A stretch of 64,000 nt of DNA from Zymoseptoria tritici IPO323. Lineage: Eukaryota; Ascomycota; Dothideomycetes; Mycosphaerellales; Mycosphaerellaceae. The stretch is taken from positions 2,108,001 to 2,172,000 of the forward strand of contig NC_018217.1 in the NCBI RefSeq assembly GCF_000219625.1. The letters run 5' to 3'. Made by a program: the position numbers and the translations under genes. Every line of letters starts with the position of its first letter. The stretch's first letter is position 1. Under the pieces are notes generated by a model, which had not been told where the DNA came from, searched no databases, and saw nothing but the letters and a program-made list of their open reading frames with translations. Below, piece after piece: positions 55,792 through 64,000 of this stretch.

Positions 55792-56067
55792 ATGCCCTCC
55801 CTCCTCCTTTTCCGCCCTCGCGAATACCTCCGCCGCCGCCGGGCCGCAAAAGCCGAATCGAAGGCCGCGCGCGAAAAACATCTGCTTCGACTGGACAAGG
55901 AGCGACAATGCGACAGCTTGCTGAGAATAGCTCTGGAACGACCTTCGAGTCTGCACTCTTTGACAGCGGCCAACCCGACGCAGTTTTATCGTACGGAAGA
56001 TAAGGGGGACGAGTGGATGAAGCACGAGGCTGGGGGAAAGAGGCTGTTTAAGTGGGAGGGAATGTGA
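55792..56067 (+). CDS. small basic hypothetical protein, 91 aa
   Basis: Single frame from ATG 55792: MPSLLLFRPREYLRRRRAAK, a basic helical stretch (ESKAAREKHLLRLDKERQCD), then LLRIALERPSSLHSLTAANP and an end at KRLFKWEGM. The frame is open upstream, but this ATG has good context and follows a CA-rich leader. Arg/Lys-rich, no signal peptide. Family not recognised; codon usage is gene-like. It converges with DAD4. Confidence 0.5.
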   Translation: MPSLLLFRPREYLRRRRAAKAESKAAREKHLLRLDKERQCDSLLRIALERPSSLHSLTAANPTQFYRTEDKGDEWMKHEAGGKRLFKWEGM

Positions 56068-56404
56068 GGAATGGATGAAGGATGGGATCGCTTTCGGCGT
56101 ATATTTGATGAGGATACGGTCGCTTTGTTGAGAAAAGAATTCAAGGTCTTGGTCCGCGACGCTGCTGGCGGTATTCGTGGCTTGCAGGCTATCAACGGCG
56201 TTCCTTTGATCGCGGCTTGAGTTCGTGTTTTGCAGCATGTGCATCTTGTGGCTGTGAAAGTGCCAGGTCGCGCTCAAGCACTCGGACTGGATCGTATCGT
56301 ACTCCATGCATGGCTCAGAGGGTCTGCGCGCCGGCCATGCTAGCGCTCGGCTGGTCGCCGAGTGAATCGCGGAGTGCTTGGGGGCTTGCTTGTGACGACG
56401 CTTC
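56068..56404. other. 3' intergenic between convergent genes
   Basis: Between the 91-aa gene and the DAD4 stop codon. Nothing seen. Confidence 0.5.
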
Positions 56405-56840
56405 TCATGAAGGCTCTTTGAGGCTGTCGGTGGCTGGGAGGGGAGTTAGCATTCTGACGGAGAAGCAGACTCCTGCAGTGCTGTATGCCATACCTTCTAG
56501 ATGGAACAAGACGTTGGACTGGTAGTTCTTGAACATTTGCGCGACCAGCTCCACATTCATATTCTGAACATTGATCTCCTGGTTGTCGTCAGCTAGGACG
56601 AGCTGGAGATCAGCAAAGGAACCGCATACCTGCAGGCTCTTATTGAGCACCATGACTGCCTCATTCAGCTTCTCCTGGAGGGTGTCAGCCGCGCGCAATG
56701 GAGCCAAAGCGGAGCATAGAACGTACCACGTTTGTGATGATACGAGAGAGCAATAAGCTCTGCTGGTGTTCGTGCGGGCTCTCCTGTGATGCTTGTTAGA
56801 CCAATGATCTATGACAACCTTGAGTGAGAAGACGCACCAT
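56405..56840 (-). CDS. DAD4: DASH complex subunit Dad4
   Basis: Five coding exons on the minus strand: 56840-56838, 56783-56727, 56674-56630, 56578-56494 and 56433-56405, with introns of 54, 52, 51 and 60 bases. The spliced product has 72 aa, the length of Dad4 in other fungi: start [20 protein letters not shown], then [35 protein letters not shown] and [17 protein letters not shown]. Dad4 is part of the DASH/Dam1 ring that couples kinetochores to spindle microtubules in mitosis. The first coding exon is only the ATG, directly followed by the donor GTGCGT. All four phases match and the protein is conserved from end to end. No other DASH gene is in the window. It lies head-to-head with SLH1, the two ATGs about 210 bases apart. 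Confidence 0.93.
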
Positions 56841-57052
56841 GTCGTGAATTTGTTCTGTGCTGATGTGTTGTCGCGTCAGAGTTCACGTTGTTGATCGCGC
56901 CTCAGGCGGGGGCTGTGATGAAGTTCTGCTTACATAACCGATGTCTTCAGCCCACCTTGCCCACCATCACCATGATCCGTTCATTTACATTTCTTTTGTG
57001 TCCCTGCACACTTCGCTGCTTCGTCTGACGCAACTTTACTATCGCAGACATC
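56841..57052. promoter_or_regulatory. shared DAD4/SLH1 divergent promoter region
   Basis: The 212 bases between the two ATGs must contain both promoters and leaders. CTTTACTATCGCAGACATC immediately before the SLH1 ATG is leader-like. No specific factor site was identified. Confidence 0.5.
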
Positions 57053-60000
57053 ATGTCTCCCTCCGCAGATAGCGCTGCGGCGCAATGGCTTGAGCAATTG
57101 GCTGCCATGCGAGCAGCGATCGCAGATCTGAAGCTACCACAAACGAACGGACAAGTAGATACCGAAGCCTACGGCTCCGACTTGGACTTGAACGATGACG
57201 ACCTCTCACCAGGTTCCGGAAGCGACGATATCTGGGACTTGATCAGCGAGGAAGAAGATGACACATTCAGCGAGGAGAGCGCAGATGTACCTGAAGTGGC
57301 GACGATTGCTGCCGAAGCACAAGCAAAAGACGGGTCGCGAGACTGGCTACGGACCAAATGCGAGAATGTCGCGAGAAAGGGCAATGGACTGGATGCTTCT
57401 TCGCTAGAAGAGCAAATCGTCGCTGTCCTCGCCTCCGACAGTGGAGACGATGAGCTGCAGATGACTCTGGCAGACGTTCTCGGCTTTGAGGAGTTGGACT
57501 TAGTCTCGGATATACTGAAGTATCGAAATTCGATTCTTGTTGAACCTACAAGTCGTCCATCTGGCTTGCTTTCCAAAGCCGAACGAAATGCTCGTCTGCG
57601 GCAGGCCGATCAGGAACACAAGAATGCATCTCTCGCACCTGCCCAGAACCGCTCTGCGGCGGAATACCCACATGTCTATCGTGCTCACGGTGCCGGGAAT
57701 ACTATCTCCGCCTCTGGATCAAAGTACTCTCTTCCCATTGGAAGTCAGCGCTTCGAGCGGGAGAAGTACGAGGAGTATAGCATCCCAGCCGCAGCTGTCG
57801 GAACTCTTGGAAAAGGTCGCAAGCTTGTCGAGGTCGATGAAATGGACGGCCTCTGCAAGCGCACCTTCCGCGGCTACAAGTCCCTCAACAGGATGCAGAG
57901 TCTGGTCTACCCCGTTGCATACAACACCAGCGAGAACATGCTGATCTGCGCTCCCACTGGTGCCGGTAAGACAGATGCTGCGATGCTCACTGTGCTCAAT
58001 ACGGTGGCGAAGAATATTCATCCCAATCCGATCGAACAGCCAGACGCTACAGAGTTTACCGTGCATACCGATGACTTCAAGATTGTGTATGTCGCTCCGA
58101 TGAAGGCGCTGGCTGCCGAGATTACTGGCAAGCTCGGCAAGAGACTGGCTTGGCTCGGGATTCAAGTTCGAGAGTTGACTGGAGATATGCAACTCACCAA
58201 AGCTGAGATCGTCCAAACACAGATCATCGTGACTACTCCCGAGAAGTGGGATGTGGTGACTCGAAAGTCGACAGGTGACACGGAGCTGGTTCAGAAGGTC
58301 CGTCTGCTCATCATTGATGAAGTTCATATGCTTCACGACGAGCGTGGTGCCGTTCTCGAATCGCTGGTTGCTAGAACGGAGCGCCAGGTAGAAAGCACGC
58401 AGTCTTTGATTCGGATTGTTGGTTTGAGCGCCACACTGCCCAATTATGTCGATGTCGCAGACTTCCTCAAGGTCAACCGAATGGCCGGTCTGTTCTACTT
58501 TGATCAATCCTTCCGTCCAGTACCGCTGGAACAGCACTTCCTCGGCGTCAAGGGAAAGCCAGGTACCAAAGCCAGCAGAGAGAACATCGACAACACCGCG
58601 TTTGAGAAAGTCAAAGATATGCTCGAACTCGGCCACCAAGTCATGGTGTTCGTTCACAGTCGCAAAGACACCGTCAACACAGCGCGCATGCTGTACGAAC
58701 ATGCCATGGATGAAGGCTTGTCTGATCTATTCGATGTCACAAATCACGAAGGCTATACTCAAGCTTTGAAAGACGTCAAGCAATCGAAGGGTCGTGAGAT
58801 CCGTGAGCTTGTACAAAAAGGTATGGGTACTCATCACGCCGGTATGCCACGCTCAGACCGCAACATGATCGAACGACTGTTCGCGGAAGGAGTGCTCAAA
58901 GTGCTGTGCTGTACGGCAACGCTTGCTTGGGGTGTGAACTTGCCCGCAGCTGCTGTCATCATCAAGGGCACACAGCTCTACAGCGCCGAAGCCGGTAAGT
59001 TTGTTGACCTGGGCATTTTGGACGTGCTCCAAATTTTCGGTCGTGCTGGGCGTCCGCAGTTCCAGGACACGGGTATTGGCATGATCATCACCACTCAAGA
59101 CAAGTTGCAGCACTTCTTGACTGCTGTGACCCAACAACAGCCCATCGAATCGCAATTCAGCAAGAAGATGGTTGACAACCTCAACGCTGAGATCTCTCTG
59201 GGCACTGTCACCAGCGTGCCGGAAGCCATCACATGGTTGGGATACTCGTATCTGTTCGTGCGTATGAAGAAAAATCCAATCGCTTACGGCATCGACTGGG
59301 CGGAAATTGCGAACGATCCCAACCTGGTCCAGCGAAGGCGAGAGCTCATCGTCAAGGCAGCTCGGACACTGCAGACAAGCCAGATGATCATTTTCAATGA
59401 GACCACCGAAGAGCTCCGCGCCAAAGATGTCGGTCGCATCGCCAGCCAATTCTACGTGCTGCAGACCAGTATCGAAATCTTTAATACGATGATGCGACCT
59501 CGAGCGACTGAGGCCGATGTGCTGAAGATGATCAGTATGAGTGGCGAATTCGACAACATCACCAGCCGCGAGTCTGAGGAGAAGGAGCTCATGCGATTGA
59601 AGGACGACTTCGCACCATGCGATATCGAAGGCGGAATTGGAACTCAGCAAGGCAAGACGAATGTCCTTCTCCAGTCCTACATCAGCAAGGCCAATCTCGA
59701 AGACTTCACCTTAGTGTCCGACACCAATTACGTTGCGCAGAACGCAGCACGTATCTGTCGTGCTCTGTTCATGATAGCGTTGAATCGCCATTGGGGATAC
59801 CAATGTCTGGTCTTGCTCGGTATGTGCAAAAGTATTGAGAAGCGTGTCTGGGCATACGAGCATCCTTTCCACCAATTCGACCTCCCACAGGCCGTACTTC
59901 GAAACCTAGACGAGAAGGGAAGCACTTGCTCAATCGAGTCACTCCGGGACATGGACCAAGCCGAGATTGGTAGCCTTGTCCACAACCAAAGAATGGGCAA

Positions 60001-63000
60001 CACAATCGGCAAGCTTCTGGATAACTTCCCGACCGTGACTGTTGAGGCTGAGATCGCGCCTCTCAACCGTGATGTTCTTCGAGTGAAGCTCTTCATTACG
60101 CCAGAGTTCAGATGGAACGACCGCCACCACGGTAGGAGCGAAAGCTACTGGATCTGGGTGGAGAACTCCGAGACGAGCGAGATCTATCACCATGAGTTCT
60201 TCATTTTGAGCCGAAGGAAGCTCTATGATGATCACGAACTGAACTTCACAATACCTCTAACGGATCCTCTGCCCAGTCAGATCTATGTCCGCGCTGTGAG
60301 CGATCGCTGGCTGGGCGCAGAGACCGTGACGCCGGTGTCTTTCCAGCATCTGATCCGCCCAGATACTGAGAGTGTCTACACGGATCTCCTCAATTTGCAA
60401 CCTCTACCCGTGAAGGCGCTCAAGAACCCACTCCTGGAGGAAATCTATGGTCAGCGCTTCCAGTTCTTCAATCCCATGCAGACTCAACTCTTCCACTGCA
60501 TGTATCACACGTCCGCAAACGTGCTGCTCGGGTCTCCCACAGGATCTGGAAAGACCATTGCTTGTGAATTGGCAATGTGGTGGGCTTTCCGAGAGAAGCC
60601 AGGGAGCAAAGTTGTCTACATCGCACCCATGAAGGCTCTCGTTCGTGAGCGAGTGCAAGACTGGAGTAAGCGATTGACTCGCCAGATGGGTCTCAAGCTA
60701 GTCGAGCTGACTGGTGACAACACTCCCGACACGCGCACCATTCGTGACGCAGACATCATCGTTACCACACCCGAGAAGTGGGATGGTATCAGTCGTAGCT
60801 GGCAGACTCGAAGCTATGTCCAACAAGTCAGCCTGGTCATCATCGACGAGATACATTTGCTTGGTGGAGATCGTGGTCCAATTCTCGAGATCATCGTCAG
60901 TCGCATGAATTACATTGCCTCGCAAAAGAAAGGTTCAGTTCGTCTGGTGGGAATGTCGACCGCCTGTGCCAACGCTATGGATCTGGGCAACTGGCTGGGA
61001 GTGAAGGAGGGTTTGTTCAACTTCCGCCATTCGGTACGTCCTGTGCCGCTGGAGATATTCATCGATGGCTTCCCGCATCAGCGTGGATTCTGTCCGTTGA
61101 TGCAGAGCATGAACCGTCCGACGTTCCTTGCGATCAAGTCGCACTCTCCGGATAAGCCGGTCATTGTTTTCGTGGCATCGCGAAGACAGACCAGGCTGAC
61201 AGCGAGGGATCTGATCAATCTTTGCGGTATGGAGGATAACCCGAGACGGTTCATGAAGATGTCGGAGGAGGATCTCAATTTGAACCTGGCGAGAGTGAAG
61301 GACGATGCTCTCAAGGAGGCGATGAGCTTTGGTATTGGACTGCATCATGCTGGTCTTGTCGAGTCGGATAGATCACTCGCAGAGGAGCTGTTCGCCAACA
61401 ACAAGATCCAGATCTTGGTCGCCACCAGTACGCTCGCTTGGGGTGTCAATTTGCCAGCGCATCTTGTCGTGGTGAAAGGCACGCAATTTTTCGACGCCAA
61501 GATCGAAGGGTACAAGGACATGGATCTCACGGATGTGCTGCAAATGCTGGGACGAGCGGGTCGACCGCAGTTCGACACGTCCGGTATTGCCAGGATTTTT
61601 ACACAAGATTCAAAGAAGGCTTTCTATAAGCATTTCTTGCACACCGGCTTCCCAGTCGAGTCGTCGTTGCATAATGTTCTGGATAATCACTTGGGCGCTG
61701 AAGTGTCTGCTGAGACGATTGCGACCAAGCAAGATGCTCTGGACTACCTGACGTGGACGTTCTTCTTCCGCCGCTTGCACAAGAATCCTTCTTACTACGG
61801 CCTGGAGATCTCTGCGGAAGAGAACAATACCATCGCTGCTCAGCAGGCTGCCAACGACTACATGATCGAGATGGTAGACAAATCGCTCGCGGAGTTGGCC
61901 GAGTCGAAATGTATCGCCATCCACAGTAATGGCGATGTCGACCCGACTCCGCTCGGCAAGATTATGAGTTACTACTACCTCGCTCACAAGACGATCCGGG
62001 CGTTGACACTGCACGCAACGCCCAAGTCGACATTTGAGGATGTATTGTCCTGGATGTGCCGTGCCACTGAGTACGACGAGCTGCCCGTCCGTCACAACGA
62101 GGATCTCATCAATGCGGAGTTATCGAATAACCTGCCGCTAAAGGCCGACAAGTTCGACCTGCCGATGTGGGATCCTCATGTCAAAGCTCAGCTTCTTCTC
62201 CAAGCCCACTTCTCACGCATCGACCTGCCAATCAGCGATTACGTCGGCGATCAAAACTCTGTGCTCGATCAAGCGATCCGTATCATCCAAGCCAGCATCG
62301 ATGTCCTGACCGAAATGGGCTACCTGGAAAGCTGCAAGATGATGATTACTCTCTTGCAGTGCGTCAAGTCAGCTCGCTGGCCTGATGATGGACCTCTTGC
62401 GATCTTTCCAAGTGTGGAATCGGAGAAAGAGAAGAGGCGCTTGGAGAACCCAAAAACCACTTTGAACACTTTGGTCGAAGTAACCAATGCACCGCGAGCT
62501 GCCGTTGAAGAAGCACTTCGTCAAATTGGCGTTCCGAACCCAGCTCATGCGAGAGTCTTCAAAGCTTTGTCGCAACTTCCACAACTCCGCGTCCACTGCG
62601 CCGATGTCAACCCCACAGGTCTCGTCGTGAACCTCAACCGTCTCAACCCATCTCAAGACCGCGACCATCGGATCTATGCTCCTCGCTACCCGAAGCCTCA
62701 GACTGAAGGCTACTTCGTTCTCGTATCGGACACCGCAACGGGAGAGATCGTGGGGCTGAAGAGAGTTGGGTGGTCTTCGCCGCAGAATTCTGGTGGGAGA
62801 GCGGGAGGATCAGCGAGGACGAGTGCGAGGGCGACGATCAAACTGCCGCCTGCGGATAAGGAAAGGACGCTTAAGGTGGAGGTGCTGAGTGATAGCTATA
62901 TTGGGATGGAGTGGCAGGTTGGGGAGGTGGAGGTTCCGGCGACGGTTGTGGTGCAGCATGTTGTTGATGATGGGTTGGGGAAGAAGAAGAATGCGGATTA

Positions 63001-63001
63001 G
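57053..63001 (+). CDS. SLH1: Ski2-like RNA helicase Slh1/ASCC3 (RQT complex)
   Basis: Single exon of 1982 aa, the length of yeast Slh1. Two helicase cassettes: Walker A APTGAGKT (300-307) with DEVH (422-425), and Walker A SPTGSGKT (1161-1168) with DEIH (1265-1268), each followed by a SAT-like motif (LSATLPN; second cassette MSTAC), HHAGM or HHAGL, and a Sec63-like domain. GLFYFDQSFRPVPLEQHFLG and the short N-terminal region match Slh1/ASCC3 rather than the spliceosomal Brr2, which is longer. Slh1 acts on collided ribosomes in the ribosome-quality-control trigger complex. The first 250 residues are acidic. The second cassette reads MSTAC where the first has LSATL, as is usual for a divergent C-terminal cassette. 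Confidence 0.9.
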   Translation: MSPSADSAAAQWLEQLAAMRAAIADLKLPQTNGQVDTEAYGSDLDLNDDDLSPGSGSDDIWDLISEEEDDTFSEESADVPEVATIAAEAQAKDGSRDWLRTKCENVARKGNGLDASSLEEQIVAVLASDSGDDELQMTLADVLGFEELDLVSDILKYRNSILVEPTSRPSGLLSKAERNARLRQADQEHKNASLAPAQNRSAAEYPHVYRAHGAGNTISASGSKYSLPIGSQRFEREKYEEYSIPAAAVGTLGKGRKLVEVDEMDGLCKRTFRGYKSLNRMQSLVYPVAYNTSENMLICAPTGAGKTDAAMLTVLNTVAKNIHPNPIEQPDATEFTVHTDDFKIVYVAPMKALAAEITGKLGKRLAWLGIQVRELTGDMQLTKAEIVQTQIIVTTPEKWDVVTRKSTGDTELVQKVRLLIIDEVHMLHDERGAVLESLVARTERQVESTQSLIRIVGLSATLPNYVDVADFLKVNRMAGLFYFDQSFRPVPLEQHFLGVKGKPGTKASRENIDNTAFEKVKDMLELGHQVMVFVHSRKDTVNTARMLYEHAMDEGLSDLFDVTNHEGYTQALKDVKQSKGREIRELVQKGMGTHHAGMPRSDRNMIERLFAEGVLKVLCCTATLAWGVNLPAAAVIIKGTQLYSAEAGKFVDLGILDVLQIFGRAGRPQFQDTGIGMIITTQDKLQHFLTAVTQQQPIESQFSKKMVDNLNAEISLGTVTSVPEAITWLGYSYLFVRMKKNPIAYGIDWAEIANDPNLVQRRRELIVKAARTLQTSQMIIFNETTEELRAKDVGRIASQFYVLQTSIEIFNTMMRPRATEADVLKMISMSGEFDNITSRESEEKELMRLKDDFAPCDIEGGIGTQQGKTNVLLQSYISKANLEDFTLVSDTNYVAQNAARICRALFMIALNRHWGYQCLVLLGMCKSIEKRVWAYEHPFHQFDLPQAVLRNLDEKGSTCSIESLRDMDQAEIGSLVHNQRMGNTIGKLLDNFPTVTVEAEIAPLNRDVLRVKLFITPEFRWNDRHHGRSESYWIWVENSETSEIYHHEFFILSRRKLYDDHELNFTIPLTDPLPSQIYVRAVSDRWLGAETVTPVSFQHLIRPDTESVYTDLLNLQPLPVKALKNPLLEEIYGQRFQFFNPMQTQLFHCMYHTSANVLLGSPTGSGKTIACELAMWWAFREKPGSKVVYIAPMKALVRERVQDWSKRLTRQMGLKLVELTGDNTPDTRTIRDADIIVTTPEKWDGISRSWQTRSYVQQVSLVIIDEIHLLGGDRGPILEIIVSRMNYIASQKKGSVRLVGMSTACANAMDLGNWLGVKEGLFNFRHSVRPVPLEIFIDGFPHQRGFCPLMQSMNRPTFLAIKSHSPDKPVIVFVASRRQTRLTARDLINLCGMEDNPRRFMKMSEEDLNLNLARVKDDALKEAMSFGIGLHHAGLVESDRSLAEELFANNKIQILVATSTLAWGVNLPAHLVVVKGTQFFDAKIEGYKDMDLTDVLQMLGRAGRPQFDTSGIARIFTQDSKKAFYKHFLHTGFPVESSLHNVLDNHLGAEVSAETIATKQDALDYLTWTFFFRRLHKNPSYYGLEISAEENNTIAAQQAANDYMIEMVDKSLAELAESKCIAIHSNGDVDPTPLGKIMSYYYLAHKTIRALTLHATPKSTFEDVLSWMCRATEYDELPVRHNEDLINAELSNNLPLKADKFDLPMWDPHVKAQLLLQAHFSRIDLPISDYVGDQNSVLDQAIRIIQASIDVLTEMGYLESCKMMITLLQCVKSARWPDDGPLAIFPSVESEKEKRRLENPKTTLNTLVEVTNAPRAAVEEALRQIGVPNPAHARVFKALSQLPQLRVHCADVNPTGLVVNLNRLNPSQDRDHRIYAPRYPKPQTEGYFVLVSDTATGEIVGLKRVGWSSPQNSGGRAGGSARTSARATIKLPPADKERTLKVEVLSDSYIGMEWQVGEVEVPATVVVQHVVDDGLGKKKNAD

Positions 63002-63338
63002 TTGGGAGGGTGGGTAAGGCAGGGTTGATAGAGGATGTTGAGCTTGAGATGCATCTATCAGTCTTGCAGTCTCAAGTGAAGAATTGGGTCCACCAGCCTG
63101 GTCATGGTCCAGTATACCCTCCGATTAACATGCTCCAGCATTTGCCATTGGTCCCGCGGCTCTGGGTTTTGTTGTGGGCCTTGAAGATCATGGAGAGTTT
63201 CTTTCGACGTCACCACGCTTACATGGCTACGACATCTCGCTGCACCTACATATCATCTGCTCTCGCACTTCTACTCTACATGTACACTGAGTTTGCTCAT
63301 TCCATCACATATACATAGACGTTCGGACATACAAGACC
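63002..63338. other. intergenic
   Basis: Between SLH1 and the reductase. Nothing coding. ACATATACATAGACG just before ATG 63339 is leader-like. Confidence 0.5.
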
Positions 63339-64000
63339 ATGGATACTATCAAGAACATCGCAGCCAAGCTGTCGGGACAAGAAACCGCCCTGCCCAAGGG
63401 ATCTCTCATCCTCGTGACTGGAGCCAATGGATTCATCGGCGGGTACGTAAGAACGTCCTACCTCTTGTCGTAACAAGGTATCGACATTGCTCCCGTCCGA
63501 CTCATCCCTAACCACTCTCTCCACAGACACGTGTGCAACGAAGCTCTCCTAGCCGGCTACCGCGTCCGCGGCACCGCTCGAAACGAAGAAAAAGCCTCAA
63601 CCTCCAAGCAAGTCTTCAAGAACAACCCCAACTCCGCCAATTACAAAACGGCCGTAGTCGCAGACTTTGCCAACGAAGGAGTCTTCGACGAAGCCGTCAA
63701 GGGCTGTGATGCAGTCATTCACGTCGCCAGCGACACCACGTTCGGCACGGACCCGAATAAAGTCGTCAAATCGACGGTCGCGGGCGTTAATTCTATCCTT
63801 CGGTCTGCGGCGAAGGAAAAGTCTGTGAAGCGGTTTGTGCTCACGAGTTCGTCTACTGCTGCTCTGTTGCCACATCCCGGGAAGGAGGTCACGATCTCGA
63901 AGGACGACTGGGACCAAGAAGCGTTGGACATCGCTTGGTCGCCACCGCCGTACGAGGATGATCGTGCGTTCCCGGTGTACGCTGCTTCGAAAGTAGAAGG
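63339..64000 (+). CDS. NAD(P)-dependent epimerase/aldehyde reductase, 3' end cut off
   Basis: Exon 1 63339-63442, intron 63443-63526 (84 bases, GTACGT...CCACAG), exon 2 from 63527 to the window edge; about 192 residues visible. MDTIKNIAAKLSGQETALPK leads into LILVTGANGFIGGHVCNEAL, the glycine-rich NAD(P) loop with the intron inside FIGG/H. YRVRGTARNEEKAS, DAVIHVASDTTFG, RFVLTSSSTAALLP with the catalytic Ser, and YAASKVEG with Tyr-x3-Lys follow. This matches the extended short-chain dehydrogenases related to yeast Gre2 and dihydroflavonol reductase. Substrate unknown; C-terminal half outside the window. Confidence 0.88.

Noticed and set aside
57053..63001. Brr2 (spliceosomal helicase) as identity of the long helicase
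   Set aside because: Length of 1982 aa, short N-terminal region and cassette motifs fit Slh1/ASCC3 better; Brr2 is longer.
63467..63480. GTCGTAACAAGGTA, identical to the 3' end region of small-subunit rRNA
   Set aside because: Only 13-14 bases, inside a well-defined intron of the reductase gene, no further rRNA similarity on either side.

Overview
The window is nuclear DNA of a filamentous ascomycete. Most genes carry short spliceosomal introns (about 45-130 bases, GT..AG, one GC..AG) with fungal branch-point-like signals. The recognisable proteins are fungal: Hmt1-type arginine methyltransferase, Slh1 RNA helicase, DASH subunit Dad4, argininosuccinate synthase, sedolisin, a DUF3500 protein and a STAND NTPase. 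Gene density, small secreted cysteine-rich proteins and signs of C-to-T decay fit a Dothideomycete of the Mycosphaerella type. That placement is inference from general character, not from a marker gene. I found no rRNA, tRNA or CRISPR array.

Layout. 0.4-10.2 kb: an orphan 351-aa gene, an HSL-type esterase, a DUF427 protein, an Asteroid/XPG-like nuclease (minus) and a secreted sedolisin. 10.5-19 kb: a possible secreted peptide (minus), a coiled-coil gene whose 3' half is full of in-frame stops (minus), an Old Yellow Enzyme with a GC-AG intron, a two-TM protein of 791 aa (minus), and a decayed gene behind it. 19.8-22.5 kb: a nest of small secreted six-cysteine proteins with a duplicated flanking segment. 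23-34 kb: argininosuccinate synthase, an MFS transporter, a SAM methyltransferase, a possible cystine-knot peptide relic, HMT1 and an F-box/2EXR-like gene.

34.8-42 kb: four tandem genes, one a pseudogene, with unrelated N-termini joined to one shared C-terminal domain of about 100 residues. The domain has a Cys pattern, a 'PFPEPP'-like motif and a J-domain-like HPD box. This is the most unusual feature of the window. 42.4-46.3 kb: a four-exon 122-aa gene, a DUF3500 protein and a 109-aa protein. 47.7-48.2 kb: a 463-bp foldback element with a 6-bp target duplication. 48.5-55.2 kb: a 2156-aa STAND/NLR-like NTPase with a long helical-repeat tail. 55.8-64 kb: a 91-aa protein, DAD4 in five coding exons, SLH1, and the start of a GRE2-like reductase cut by the window edge.

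Housekeeping genes (ARG1, HMT1, DAD4, SLH1) alternate with accessory material: secreted peptides, a lineage-specific tandem family, a STAND receptor, a foldback element and mutated genes. I see no biosynthetic cluster and no common pathway linking neighbours. The accessory genes look like the fast-evolving fraction of the genome. Splice sites were placed by eye from consensus and reading frame. Where the product is a known family they are reliable; for orphan genes they are proposals.
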